Source of the DNA: Oscillospiraceae bacterium
GTDB lineage: Bacteria; Bacillota; Clostridia; Oscillospirales; Oscillospiraceae
DNA length: 5,940 nt
NCBI GenBank assembly: GCA_017409645.1
Contig: JAFQSI010000040.1
Location: 1-5,940 of the forward strand
Direction of reading: 5' to 3'
Under the pieces are notes generated by a model, which saw only the letters and a program-made list of their open reading frames with translations, did no database searches and was not told the origin of the DNA. Shown piece by piece: positions 1 through 5,837 of the stretch. The position numbers were made by a program, and so were the translations under genes. Every line of letters starts with the position of its first letter. Within the stretch, counting starts at the first letter, position 1.

Positions 1-1386
1 CTCGGAGCGGACCTGCTCCTCCAATGCGGCGGAGATCCGCAGATTCTCCTGCCGGAGGGCGCTGACCCGGTCCAGCAGCTCCTGATTGGAATCCAGCTCC
101 CCTTCAGCGGGCACGCTGCCGCCGAAGAAGACCTCCAGCTGCTTAAGCCGGAGCCGGTCTGCTTCCGGCAGGGACAGACCCTGCAGCCGGTCCTCGGCAG
201 CGGTGCGCTCCCGGAGGCAGCTCCGGCAGCGGCTGTGGAAGTCTTCCTCCGGGATGCCGGGGGTGAAGAAGCGCTCCAGCTGCTCCAATTCGGCCTGCTC
301 CACGTCCGGCAGGGCTGCGCTGCGCAGCTCGGCTTCCTTCTGCGTCAGCTGCCGGTCCAGCTCCCGCAGATCCGTAAAGAGGTCGGTTTCCGGGAGCCCG
401 GCGGAAAAACGGTCCGCAAGGGCGTCGACCGTCGCCTGGGCCTCCTGCTCCGTCTGGGTCCGGGGCTGGGGGGCCAGGGCGGGGAGCCTGCCCAGGATAT
501 GCTCGATGCGCCGCAGCTCCTGGGCGGCGGGAAGGCCCCTGGGCCTGCGCCGGAGGAGGTCGGCCTGCTGCTGCTCCAGCTGATTTTTGCGGTTTTCCAT
601 GGCAGTCAGCTGCTTTTCGGCGGATTCCTTCGCCTCGTACTGGGAGCGCTGCCGGATCTCGGCCTGGATGGACTCCCGGGCGCCGGATTTGATCGACCGC
701 AGCTCCTGGACTTCCTCCAGCCGGTCCAGGACCTGCTGCAGTTGGGGCCGCTGGCCCTCGGCCTGATCGATCTGCTCCTGCAGCTCGGTGATCCGGGCGG
801 CGGCCTCGGCGGTGGTGCCGCCCTGGCCCCTGTAGGGCAGGTAGCCGGAGCGCTTCTCCCGCAGGGTCTTTATGGCCTTGTCGAAGTTATTGATGTCGTT
901 GGTGTCGTGGACCAGATCCCCCAGCTTGCTCTGGATGCCGTTGGTGGCGGCGGTGGCGCTGTCGTGGACCTGGGGCATGTAGGTGCTGCGGGCGAAGGAC
1001 TCGGAATCCAGGCCGAACAGCTCCACGCCGATGTTGGCGGTGTAATCGCTGCTGCGCTTGTGGGTCCTCGCATCGGTCAGCTCGAAGGTGTCCCCCTTGG
1101 GGGTTGCGCCGAAGCGGCGGTCGATCCGGTAACGCTTGCCGCCGTCCTCGAAGATCAGGTTGCCGCCGAAGGTGCCGCCGTTCCAGGGGGTGTATTTTTT
1201 TCGGAGATTCTTGTCCAGGGACTTGGCCGCCCGGGGGAAGCCGTAGAACATGGCCCGGATGAACTCCGCCAGGGTGGTCTTGCCGAAGCCGTTGTCCTCC
1301 AGGATGACGGTGAGCCCCTCCCGGAAGTCCAGGCGGTACTGGGAAAGACCGCCGAAATTTTCGATGTAGCAGCTGATCAGCTTCAC
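1..1386 (-). CDS. SbcC/YhaN-like coiled-coil AAA ATPase, N-terminal part (runs off the left edge)
   Basis: This is an SMC/Rad50-type ATPase, expected to act with the upstream nuclease as an SbcCD/Mre11-Rad50-like DNA end-processing complex in the cytoplasm. The 462 codons present are open to base 1 with no stop, so the C-terminal half (Walker B, signature motif) lies outside the window. Visible: an N-terminal beta-strand start (VKLISCYIENFGG), a P-loop EDNGFGKTT at residues 30-38 with Lys36, and a Q-loop-like YMPQ ending at Gln139. From about residue 195 it is Glu/Gln/Arg/Leu-rich sequence typical of coiled coil. Residues about 314-454 hold three 47-residue degenerate repeats. The start is GTG at 1386, chosen because it overlaps the nuclease stop (GTGA), has AGGAGG 7 bases upstream, and any later start would lose the P-loop. 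The first P-loop glycine is replaced by Glu. Family call is firm; orthology to SbcC versus YhaN is not settled. Confidence 0.88.
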   Translation of the reverse strand, partial: MKLISCYIENFGGLSQYRLDFREGLTVILEDNGFGKTTLAEFIRAMFYGFPRAAKSLDKNLRKKYTPWNGGTFGGNLIFEDGGKRYRIDRRFGATPKGDTFELTDARTHKRSSDYTANIGVELFGLDSESFARSTYMPQVHDSATAATNGIQSKLGDLVHDTNDINNFDKAIKTLREKRSGYLPYRGQGGTTAEAAARITELQEQIDQAEGQRPQLQQVLDRLEEVQELRSIKSGARESIQAEIRQRSQYEAKESAEKQLTAMENRKNQLEQQQADLLRRRPRGLPAAQELRRIEHILGRLPALAPQPRTQTEQEAQATVDALADRFSAGLPETDLFTDLRELDRQLTQKEAELRSAALPDVEQAELEQLERFFTPGIPEEDFHSRCRSCLRERTAAEDRLQGLSLPEADRLRLKQLEVFFGGSVPAEGELDSNQELLDRVSALRQENLRISAALEEQVRSE

Positions 1387-2456
1387 AGGGCCACCTCCTC
1401 TCCGCTCAGGGCCTGGAGCCCGGCCAGGAGGACGGCGTCCCGGTCGTCCTCAGGCAGTCCGGCGGCCAGGACCAGCCGGGTGAATTCTCCCTTGAGGGAG
1501 ATGTCGTTTTCATAGGAGCCATGCTCCAGCAGCAGGCGGCTCTCATCCGCCAGCTTTACGGCGAAGAACCGGTTTTGCAGCACATGGGTCAGGTGGGGCA
1601 GATCCTTGTTCGTCTCCGGGGTGAAGCTGCCGCAGAGGGTGAATTTCACCAGATCCTTCCGGGGAACATCGGCAGCGGCCTCCAGCATGGCGGTGCAGAT
1701 CCGGTTGGACTGGGTCTGGCCGGTGATATCCACCCGGAATTCATGGAGCTGCCGCCGGGCGAAGGGGACGAACCGGGAGCGGAGCCGGTCTGCGTCGATG
1801 TCGATCAGCACGAAGCCCTTTTCCCCACATTCGTCGAAGCCCCGGCCCTCCAGACAGCCGCAGTAGCAGTATTCGCCGGAGTGGTCCAGCTGCTGCAGCC
1901 GGTAGCTGTGCAGATGGCCCAGGGCCAGATAGCGGATATTTTTGCCCCGCAGGGAGGGCAGACAGACCAGCTCCGGTCCGGGGGCCGTGGACTCCTGGCC
2001 GTGGAGGGTGACGATGTTGACGTCCTTCGGGGAGAGCTTCAGGGAGCCGTAGAGGCTTGTGTGATTGCTGTCGGTCAGCTCCGCGCCGGCGATGACCACG
2101 TTGCCGTAGCGGTGGTACTCCCAGCGGTCGGAGAAGAGCTTCAGATTCTCTGGCAGCACAGCGCCTGCGAAGGCCCGGGCGCTTTCATCATGGTTGCCCC
2201 GCAGGTAGAGAAAATCGACCTCGGGATGAGCCGCGACGGCGTCCAGGACGCAGCCGACGGTGGTGGCGCTGATGCGCTGGGTGTCGAACAGGTCGCCGGC
2301 GATCAGGACCACGGAAATGCCGTTTTCCGCGGCGTAGTCCGCCAGATCGGCAAAGGTCTGCCGCAGCTCGGACGAGCGCTGGGCGGCCTGCTGCTTGGTG
2401 AGATTGGACTCCATCTTAGAATCCAGATGGATGTCGGAGCAGTGTATGATCTTCAT
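1383..2456 (-). CDS. SbcD/Mre11/YhaO-like metallophosphoesterase (DNA repair exonuclease)
   Basis: A 357-residue calcineurin-like phosphoesterase of the SbcD/Mre11/YhaO group, predicted to be the Mn-dependent nuclease subunit paired with the following SMC-like ATPase. The five metal motifs are present in order: D-x-H (Asp8, His10 in CSDIHLD), GDLFD (Asp55, Asp58), GNHD (Asn88, His89, Asp90), LHG (His152) and GHLH (His181, His183). The remaining C-terminal part, about residue 215 onward, would be the capping/ATPase-contact region. The start is ATG at 2456, preceded by GGAGG; the family's usual N-terminus (MKIIHCSDIHLDS) begins there. An upstream in-frame ATG at 2525 falls in the preceding terminator hairpin and upstream of the promoter, so it is not used. 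The stop overlaps the ATPase start by 4 bases. SbcD versus YhaO orthology is not decided, so no symbol is given. Confidence 0.93.
   Translation of the reverse strand: MKIIHCSDIHLDSKMESNLTKQQAAQRSSELRQTFADLADYAAENGISVVLIAGDLFDTQRISATTVGCVLDAVAAHPEVDFLYLRGNHDESARAFAGAVLPENLKLFSDRWEYHRYGNVVIAGAELTDSNHTSLYGSLKLSPKDVNIVTLHGQESTAPGPELVCLPSLRGKNIRYLALGHLHSYRLQQLDHSGEYCYCGCLEGRGFDECGEKGFVLIDIDADRLRSRFVPFARRQLHEFRVDITGQTQSNRICTAMLEAAADVPRKDLVKFTLCGSFTPETNKDLPHLTHVLQNRFFAVKLADESRLLLEHGSYENDISLKGEFTRLVLAAGLPEDDRDAVLLAGLQALSGEEVAL
1394..1399 (-). promoter_or_regulatory. Ribosome binding site of the SbcC-like ATPase
   Basis: AGGAGG on the minus strand, 7 bases before the GTG codon at 1386. It lies inside the last codons of the nuclease gene and fixes the non-ATG start. 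Together with the 4-base GTGA stop/start overlap it indicates translational coupling of the two subunits. Confidence 0.85.
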
Positions 2457-2461
2457 GGAAA

Positions 2462-2466
2462 CCTCC
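2462..2466 (-). promoter_or_regulatory. Ribosome binding site of the SbcD-like nuclease
   Basis: GGAGG on the minus strand, 5 bases before the ATG at 2456. It selects this start over the in-frame ATG 23 codons upstream. Confidence 0.8.
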
Positions 2467-2487
2467 AAAGGTAACATTCGTGAGGAA

Positions 2488-2516
2488 ATTATACCAAAAG
2501 AAGGACAAATTTTCAA
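2488..2516 (-). promoter_or_regulatory. Sigma-A promoter of the nuclease-ATPase operon
   Basis: On the minus strand, TTGAAA (2516-2511, five of six consensus bases) is followed by a 17-base spacer and a perfect TATAAT (2493-2488). An A at 2481 is a good candidate transcription start, giving a leader of about 25 bases before the ATG at 2456. The surrounding bases are AT-rich, in contrast to the GC-rich genes. The -35 box begins only 7 bases after the end of the RtcB terminator, so the DNA-repair pair is an independent transcription unit. Confidence 0.88.
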
Positions 2517-2523
2517 CAATGAC

Positions 2524-2552
2524 AAAACCGGGCATGCGGATGCATGCCCGGT
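2524..2552 (-). terminator. Rho-independent terminator after the RtcB gene
   Basis: A perfect 11-base-pair stem (ACCGGGCATGC, 2552-2542, with its complement at 2537-2527) closed by a 4-base loop. On the minus strand it is followed by a short T run (four T, then GTC). It begins 14 bases after the RtcB stop codon. The opposite strand has no T run, so it works for minus-strand transcripts. The U tract is short, but stem length and GC content are high. Confidence 0.88.
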
Positions 2553-2566
2553 GAACGTTTGCGGCT

Positions 2567-3769
2567 TCAGTCTGCGGCCTTGAAATTGTAGATGGGCCGG
2601 ATCTGTGCGACGACCTGGGCCGTGGGGCCGATCTGGGAGAGGATCTCCTCCATGCCCTTGTAGGCCATGGGGGCCTCGTCCAGGGTGTCCCGGCTGACGC
2701 AGGTGGTGAAGATGCCCGCCATCTCCTGCCGGTACTCCTGCAGGGACAGCTTCCGGAAGGCCTCCTTCCGGCTCATGAGCCGTCCGGCGCCGTGGGGCGC
2801 GGAGCAGTTCCAGTCGGGGTTGCCCCTGCCGATGCAGATCAGGCTGCCGTCGCGCATGTTGATGGGGATCAGCAGCTTCTCCCCGGCCCGGGCGGAGACG
2901 GCACCCTTGCGCAGGATCATCTGCTCGGTGTCGATATAGTTGTGGATGGTGGTGAACTGCTCCGCGGCAGTCAGACCCATGCCCTCCAGGATCACCTCCA
3001 CCATGGCCCGGCGGTTCAGGGCGGCGAAATGCTGGGTCAGACGCATGTCGTGGATGTAGTCGTCGAAGAGCTGGCCCTGAACCCAGGTCAGATCCTTAGG
3101 AATGTCGATGGGATGCTCGGCCCGGAGCCGCTCGATGGTGGGCTGGATCTCCTGATACCGGCCCTCGGCCTTCAGCCGGGCGATGGCCTCGGCGATCTGG
3201 TGGTAGGCGCCGCCCCAGAGGGACTTTCTGGCCTCGTCCTGGTAAAATCCGGCCACCTCGGTGCCCAGATGCCGGGAGCCGGAGTGGACGACCAGATACA
3301 GGCAGCCGTTTTCGTCCCGGTCCACCTCGATGAAGTGGTTGCCGCCGCCCAGAGTGCCGATGCTGAGGGCCGCGCGCTTCAGGTCCGTATACTGGGCACA
3401 GCGCAGCTGCGTCAGGTCGATCTGGTCATTCAGGGGATGGGGGTTCCGGCGCACCTCCCGGCCGCAGGGGATCCGGGAACGGATCAGCTGATCCAGCGCG
3501 TGGAGATCCAGCTCCGTTTCTTCCAGACGGACAGTCTCCATGCCGCAGCCGATATCCACGCCCACCATGCCGGGGACGACCTTGTCCGTGATGGTCATGG
3601 TGGTGCCGATGGTGCAGCCCAGTCCGGCGTGGACGTCGGGCATGATGCGGATCTTCGAATCGGCGAAGGCCGGCTGGTCGCAGACGGCTTTGATCTGCTC
3701 CGCGGCCGAGGGCTCCAGCTGGGGGGTATAGCAAATGGCGGTGTTGTATGCACCGGTGATCTCAATCAT
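2567..3769 (-). CDS. rtcB: RtcB family RNA ligase (3'-phosphate/5'-OH)
   Basis: A 400-residue RtcB, close to the usual bacterial length (E. coli RtcB is about 408). The family uses GTP and Mn2+ to join RNA 3'-phosphate or 2',3'-cyclic phosphate ends to 5'-OH ends, healing cleaved tRNA and other RNAs in the cytoplasm. Seen here: MPDVHAGLGCTIG (residues 43-55), GVDIGCGM with metal ligands Asp72 and Cys75, GGGNHFIEV with Asn144/His145, VHSGSRHLG with His162, IHNYID with His276, and SAPHGAGRLMSR with His326, the expected guanylylated histidine. No key residue is missing. The start is ATG at 3769, with AGGAG 8 bases upstream; an earlier in-frame ATG at 3808 lacks a suitable site and precedes it by 13 residues. 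The gene lies 121 bases after the 148-residue gene and ends just before a strong terminator. No RtcA or archease gene is in the window. Confidence 0.97.
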   Translation of the reverse strand: MIEITGAYNTAICYTPQLEPSAAEQIKAVCDQPAFADSKIRIMPDVHAGLGCTIGTTMTITDKVVPGMVGVDIGCGMETVRLEETELDLHALDQLIRSRIPCGREVRRNPHPLNDQIDLTQLRCAQYTDLKRAALSIGTLGGGNHFIEVDRDENGCLYLVVHSGSRHLGTEVAGFYQDEARKSLWGGAYHQIAEAIARLKAEGRYQEIQPTIERLRAEHPIDIPKDLTWVQGQLFDDYIHDMRLTQHFAALNRRAMVEVILEGMGLTAAEQFTTIHNYIDTEQMILRKGAVSARAGEKLLIPINMRDGSLICIGRGNPDWNCSAPHGAGRLMSRKEAFRKLSLQEYRQEMAGIFTTCVSRDTLDEAPMAYKGMEEILSQIGPTAQVVAQIRPIYNFKAAD

Positions 3770-3777
3770 GGTGGGAT

Positions 3778-3782
3778 CTCCT
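3778..3782 (-). promoter_or_regulatory. Ribosome binding site of rtcB
   Basis: AGGAG (within AAAGGAGA) on the minus strand, 8 bases before the ATG at 3769. It selects this start over the ATG at 3808. Confidence 0.75.
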
Positions 3783-3808
3783 TTCTTTTGAATTGTAGTA
3801 TGTTGCAA

Positions 3809-3849
3809 GAGCGAAGGGGTTATGCTGCAGCGCAGGTCGGGTCTTGCTC
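3809..3849. other. Imperfect hairpin in the rtcB leader (bulged 7-base-pair stem)
   Basis: On the plus strand, GAGC-G-AAG (3809-3816) pairs with CTTGCTC (3843-3849): seven Watson-Crick pairs with one bulged base at 3813. The loop contains a small CTGC/GCAG hairpin. A competing 6-base-pair stem, GCAAGA with TCTTGC (3805-3810 and 3842-3847), overlaps it. On the minus strand the same region forms the mirror stem in the rtcB mRNA leader. On the plus strand it is followed by a T run (3855-3859). Whether either strand makes a functional RNA cannot be told from sequence alone. Confidence 0.4.
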
Positions 3850-3862
3850 AGGGATTTTTGTC

Positions 3863-3886
3863 GGGAACGGCACGGAGGCCGTTCCC
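3863..3886 (-). terminator. Hairpin after the 148-residue gene, possible weak terminator or processing site
   Basis: A perfect 9-base-pair GC-rich stem (GGGAACGGC with GCCGTTCCC) around a 6-base loop, beginning 4 bases after the stop codon of the upstream gene on the minus strand. It is followed by GACAAAAATCC, not a T run, so it does not meet the rule for a rho-independent terminator. It may protect an mRNA 3' end, attenuate transcription into rtcB, or be a cleavage site. The hairpin is certain; the role is not. Confidence 0.4.
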
Positions 3887-3890
3887 TGCG

Positions 3891-4337
3891 TTAAGGTTGT
3901 GGACCAGACAGCCGTTTCTCAAAATCGGCCAGAAAAACCTCCCGGGTGATCCAGCCGTCCTCATATTCTTCCAAAGCGTAGGTGAAAGCATACAGCCGGT
4001 ACCAGGGGTCCTCCCAGTGATCCTGCCCGGAATACAGGGCGCAGCGGTACAGAAAATCAGATATCTCCTCGGCGGACATGGATCTGTCCCGCCAGCACCG
4101 GGCCATGTCCCGGAGGAGCCTGCCGCAGACCTGGGTATCGTCGGCGGGGTGGTCCAGCAGAAAATTGTGCAGGACGGAGATGGTCTCCCGCCGGTCGGAC
4201 ATGCAGAAGGCCAGCTCCAGCACCAGCGGGCTCAGGGGATCCTGCTCCTCCAGAAGCCGGTCCAGCTCCCGGTCGTATTCCTCCGTCCTGCCGAGCTTCA
4301 GCATGAGCATGTGATACATAGTCTGTTCCGGCGTCAT
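3891..4337 (-). CDS. Hypothetical protein between the DUF2828-like gene and rtcB (148 residues)
   Basis: I do not recognise this protein. It is small, acidic and looks entirely alpha-helical, with no signal peptide, no membrane segment and no obvious catalytic motif. It is rich in Leu, Glu, Asp and Arg, with several Trp, Tyr and Cys, as in small helical-repeat or adaptor proteins. Notable stretches are LGRTEEYDRELDRLL (about residues 15-29) and ISVLHNFLLDHP (about 53-64). The start is ATG at 4337 with GGAGG 7 bases upstream. Only 13 bases separate it from the stop of the DUF2828-like gene, and the ribosome binding site begins 1 base after that stop, so the two are almost certainly co-transcribed. 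This suggests a partner or accessory of the vWA protein. Codon use and GC content match the neighbours and no frameshift is visible. Confidence 0.85.
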   Translation of the reverse strand: MTPEQTMYHMLMLKLGRTEEYDRELDRLLEEQDPLSPLVLELAFCMSDRRETISVLHNFLLDHPADDTQVCGRLLRDMARCWRDRSMSAEEISDFLYRCALYSGQDHWEDPWYRLYAFTYALEEYEDGWITREVFLADFEKRLSGPQP

Positions 4338-4344
4338 GGGGCCA

Positions 4345-4349
4345 CCTCC
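4345..4349 (-). promoter_or_regulatory. Ribosome binding site of the 148-residue gene
   Basis: GGAGG on the minus strand, 7 bases before the ATG at 4337 and directly after the upstream stop codon. It fills most of the 13-base gap and supports a single transcript. Confidence 0.8.
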
Positions 4350-4350
4350 C

Positions 4351-5808
4351 TTATGCGGCGATGCAGGCGTACCGCTCGCCGCCCAGGATGTCCAGCATCA
4401 GCGCCGCGGGGCTCAGGTCGCCGGAAGACAGCATGCCGAAAATTCTGGGGCTGTCGCCGCTGACCAGAGCCACGCCCTGCTCATTGCGGGTGACGGGCTG
4501 CTGCTGATTTCTGCTGGCCACGTTCCAGAATACCACCCGGGGGAGCTGATAACCGTGCTTTTCGAAGCGCTTCTTCGCCAGAGCGAAATTGGTCAGCTCC
4601 GCGCCCTCGGCGCAGTGGTCGAACTCCATGTCGGAGATGATGTAGAGCGTGGCGGGGAGCTGGGACTGGGGCAGCTCATGCTTCACGGCAGTCTTCAGGA
4701 TCAGCTCGAAGACCCTCTGCAGGTCGGTGTTGGCGACCTCGTTGTATTTCCGGCAGTGATCGACCCTGGCGGCGATGTCATCGCCCTTGATCTGCACCAG
4801 CCGGGGATTCCGGGAGAAGGTGATGAAGTGGTCTTTGAAGGGACCGGTGTTCCGCTGGGCGAAGTAGATGGCCAGGGACAGGGCCACCGCCGCGGGCCGG
4901 GCGTTGTCCCAGCCGTACATGGAGCCGGAGCCGTCGGCCACCACCAGGGCGTTCTCCCCCTGGGTGAAGTCGGGCAGGGCGTTCCAGGTGGTGTCTGCGG
5001 CTTTGCGGTCGGCGTCGGTGACGCTGCGCTGCAGCAGGGGCTGGACGATGTCATAGGGGGTCAGGGTGTCGGTGTGCAGTACGGCCTCGCCCTTTGCCAC
5101 GGCGTTCAGGTAGGCACTGTAGCGCTCGCCGTCGTTCCGGGTGAAGGCTCTGCGATACTTGTACATGGCCTTCGAGGGCTGGCGGGCGTAGTCGAAGGTG
5201 TAGTCCCGCTCCCGTAGGTGGTTCTCCAGGATCCGGATGTGCTTTCTCAGCTTCACCAGCTGTTTGCGGTAGGCGGCGTCGGTCATGCCCAGGGCCCGGG
5301 CGATGCGCTTTGCCATCCGGACGGTGTCCGCATTTGACGCATTGACCGAGGGCAGCCATTTGGCCAGCAGGCTCACATCGCCGCCCATGTCCATGGACAT
5401 CAGGTCCGCATCCAGCTGCTGTTTGATCAGCGCCAGGGCCGCCCGCTCACAGGGGGTGCCCAGCAGCACCAGCAGGTCGTCCCACCGGCCAAACTCCGCC
5501 AGATGGGGCAGATTTCTCCGGACGGACTGGGGCGCAAAGGCTGCCAGGTCCTTGAATATGACCCGGAAGACCCGGCGCTCGCCCAGGCCGCCCCGGACAT
5601 CTCTTGCGAAAAACAGAAGCTTCATCGCGAGGTCGGGATCCTCGGCGTAGGCCAGACGGAACCGGCGTATGATCTCGGCCTCCTCCGCAGCGCGCAGGGC
5701 GCCCACGGTGGCGAACAGGTCTAGACACCCGGAGCCGGAGGTGGCGTGGGTCAGGGCACCGTTTTCGGTGTAAGTCCGTTCGGACTCCCGTTTCAGAAAT
5801 TTCAACAT
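4351..5808 (-). CDS. DUF2828 family protein: helical N-terminal region plus vWA domain (Ro60/TROVE-like architecture)
   Basis: A 485-residue cytoplasmic protein of the DUF2828 type. Family marks include ENGALTHATSGSGCLDLF (residues 15-32), FFARDVRGGLGERRVFRVI (66-84), VSLLAKWLPSVNASNADTV (145-163) and YARQPSKAMYKYRRAF (207-222). The N-terminal ~270 residues are helical. From about residue 285 there is a vWA domain with a complete MIDAS: Asp292, Ser294 and Ser296 in ADGSGSM, Thr361, and Asp393 in ISDMEFD. The pairing of a helical repeat region with a vWA domain parallels Ro60/Rsr (TROVE) proteins, which bind Y RNAs and misfolded RNAs; RNA binding here is inference. The start is ATG at 5808 with AAAGGAGG 7 bases upstream; an in-frame ATG at 5913 would place codons through the structured leader and lacks a site. 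It is the first gene of a unit continuing to rtcB, which supports a role in RNA quality control or repair. A cellular function has not been shown for this family as far as I know. Confidence 0.9.
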   Translation of the reverse strand: MLKFLKRESERTYTENGALTHATSGSGCLDLFATVGALRAAEEAEIIRRFRLAYAEDPDLAMKLLFFARDVRGGLGERRVFRVIFKDLAAFAPQSVRRNLPHLAEFGRWDDLLVLLGTPCERAALALIKQQLDADLMSMDMGGDVSLLAKWLPSVNASNADTVRMAKRIARALGMTDAAYRKQLVKLRKHIRILENHLRERDYTFDYARQPSKAMYKYRRAFTRNDGERYSAYLNAVAKGEAVLHTDTLTPYDIVQPLLQRSVTDADRKAADTTWNALPDFTQGENALVVADGSGSMYGWDNARPAAVALSLAIYFAQRNTGPFKDHFITFSRNPRLVQIKGDDIAARVDHCRKYNEVANTDLQRVFELILKTAVKHELPQSQLPATLYIISDMEFDHCAEGAELTNFALAKKRFEKHGYQLPRVVFWNVASRNQQQPVTRNEQGVALVSGDSPRIFGMLSSGDLSPAALMLDILGGERYACIAA

Positions 5809-5815
5809 GAAGATC

Positions 5816-5823
5816 CCTCCTTT
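5816..5823 (-). promoter_or_regulatory. Ribosome binding site of the DUF2828-like gene
   Basis: AAAGGAGG on the minus strand, 7 bases before the ATG at 5808, a near-perfect anti-Shine-Dalgarno match. It rejects the in-frame ATG at 5913 as the start. Confidence 0.85.
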
Positions 5824-5837
5824 GGATCGTAAATGAT

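Noticed and set aside
235..1515. Long plus-strand open frame of 426 codons
   Set aside because: It lies opposite the SbcC-like ATPase and has the Gly/Leu/Gln/Ala-rich composition typical of an antisense shadow in GC-rich DNA. It has no family motif, and the minus-strand frame has a P-loop and ribosome binding site.
1521..2474. Plus-strand open frame of 317 codons
   Set aside because: It is antisense to the metallophosphoesterase, whose metal motifs are complete. Shadow composition only.
2457..2525. Extended start of the metallophosphoesterase at 2525
   Set aside because: The extra 23 codons run through the rtcB terminator and the sigma-A promoter. The ATG at 2456 has its own ribosome binding site and the family N-terminus.
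3793..3815. Possible sigma-54 or sigma-A promoter for rtcB (TTGCA and TACAAT on the minus strand)
   Set aside because: There is no GG element at the -24 distance from TTGCA, and no -35-like hexamer 16-18 bases before TACAAT.
2792..3949. Plus-strand open frame of 385 codons
   Set aside because: It is antisense to rtcB and the spacer, with Gly/Val/Asp-rich shadow composition and no recognisable domain.
4336..5217. Plus-strand open frame of 293 codons
   Set aside because: It is antisense to the DUF2828-like gene, with low-complexity Gly/Val/Leu/Gln composition and no motif.
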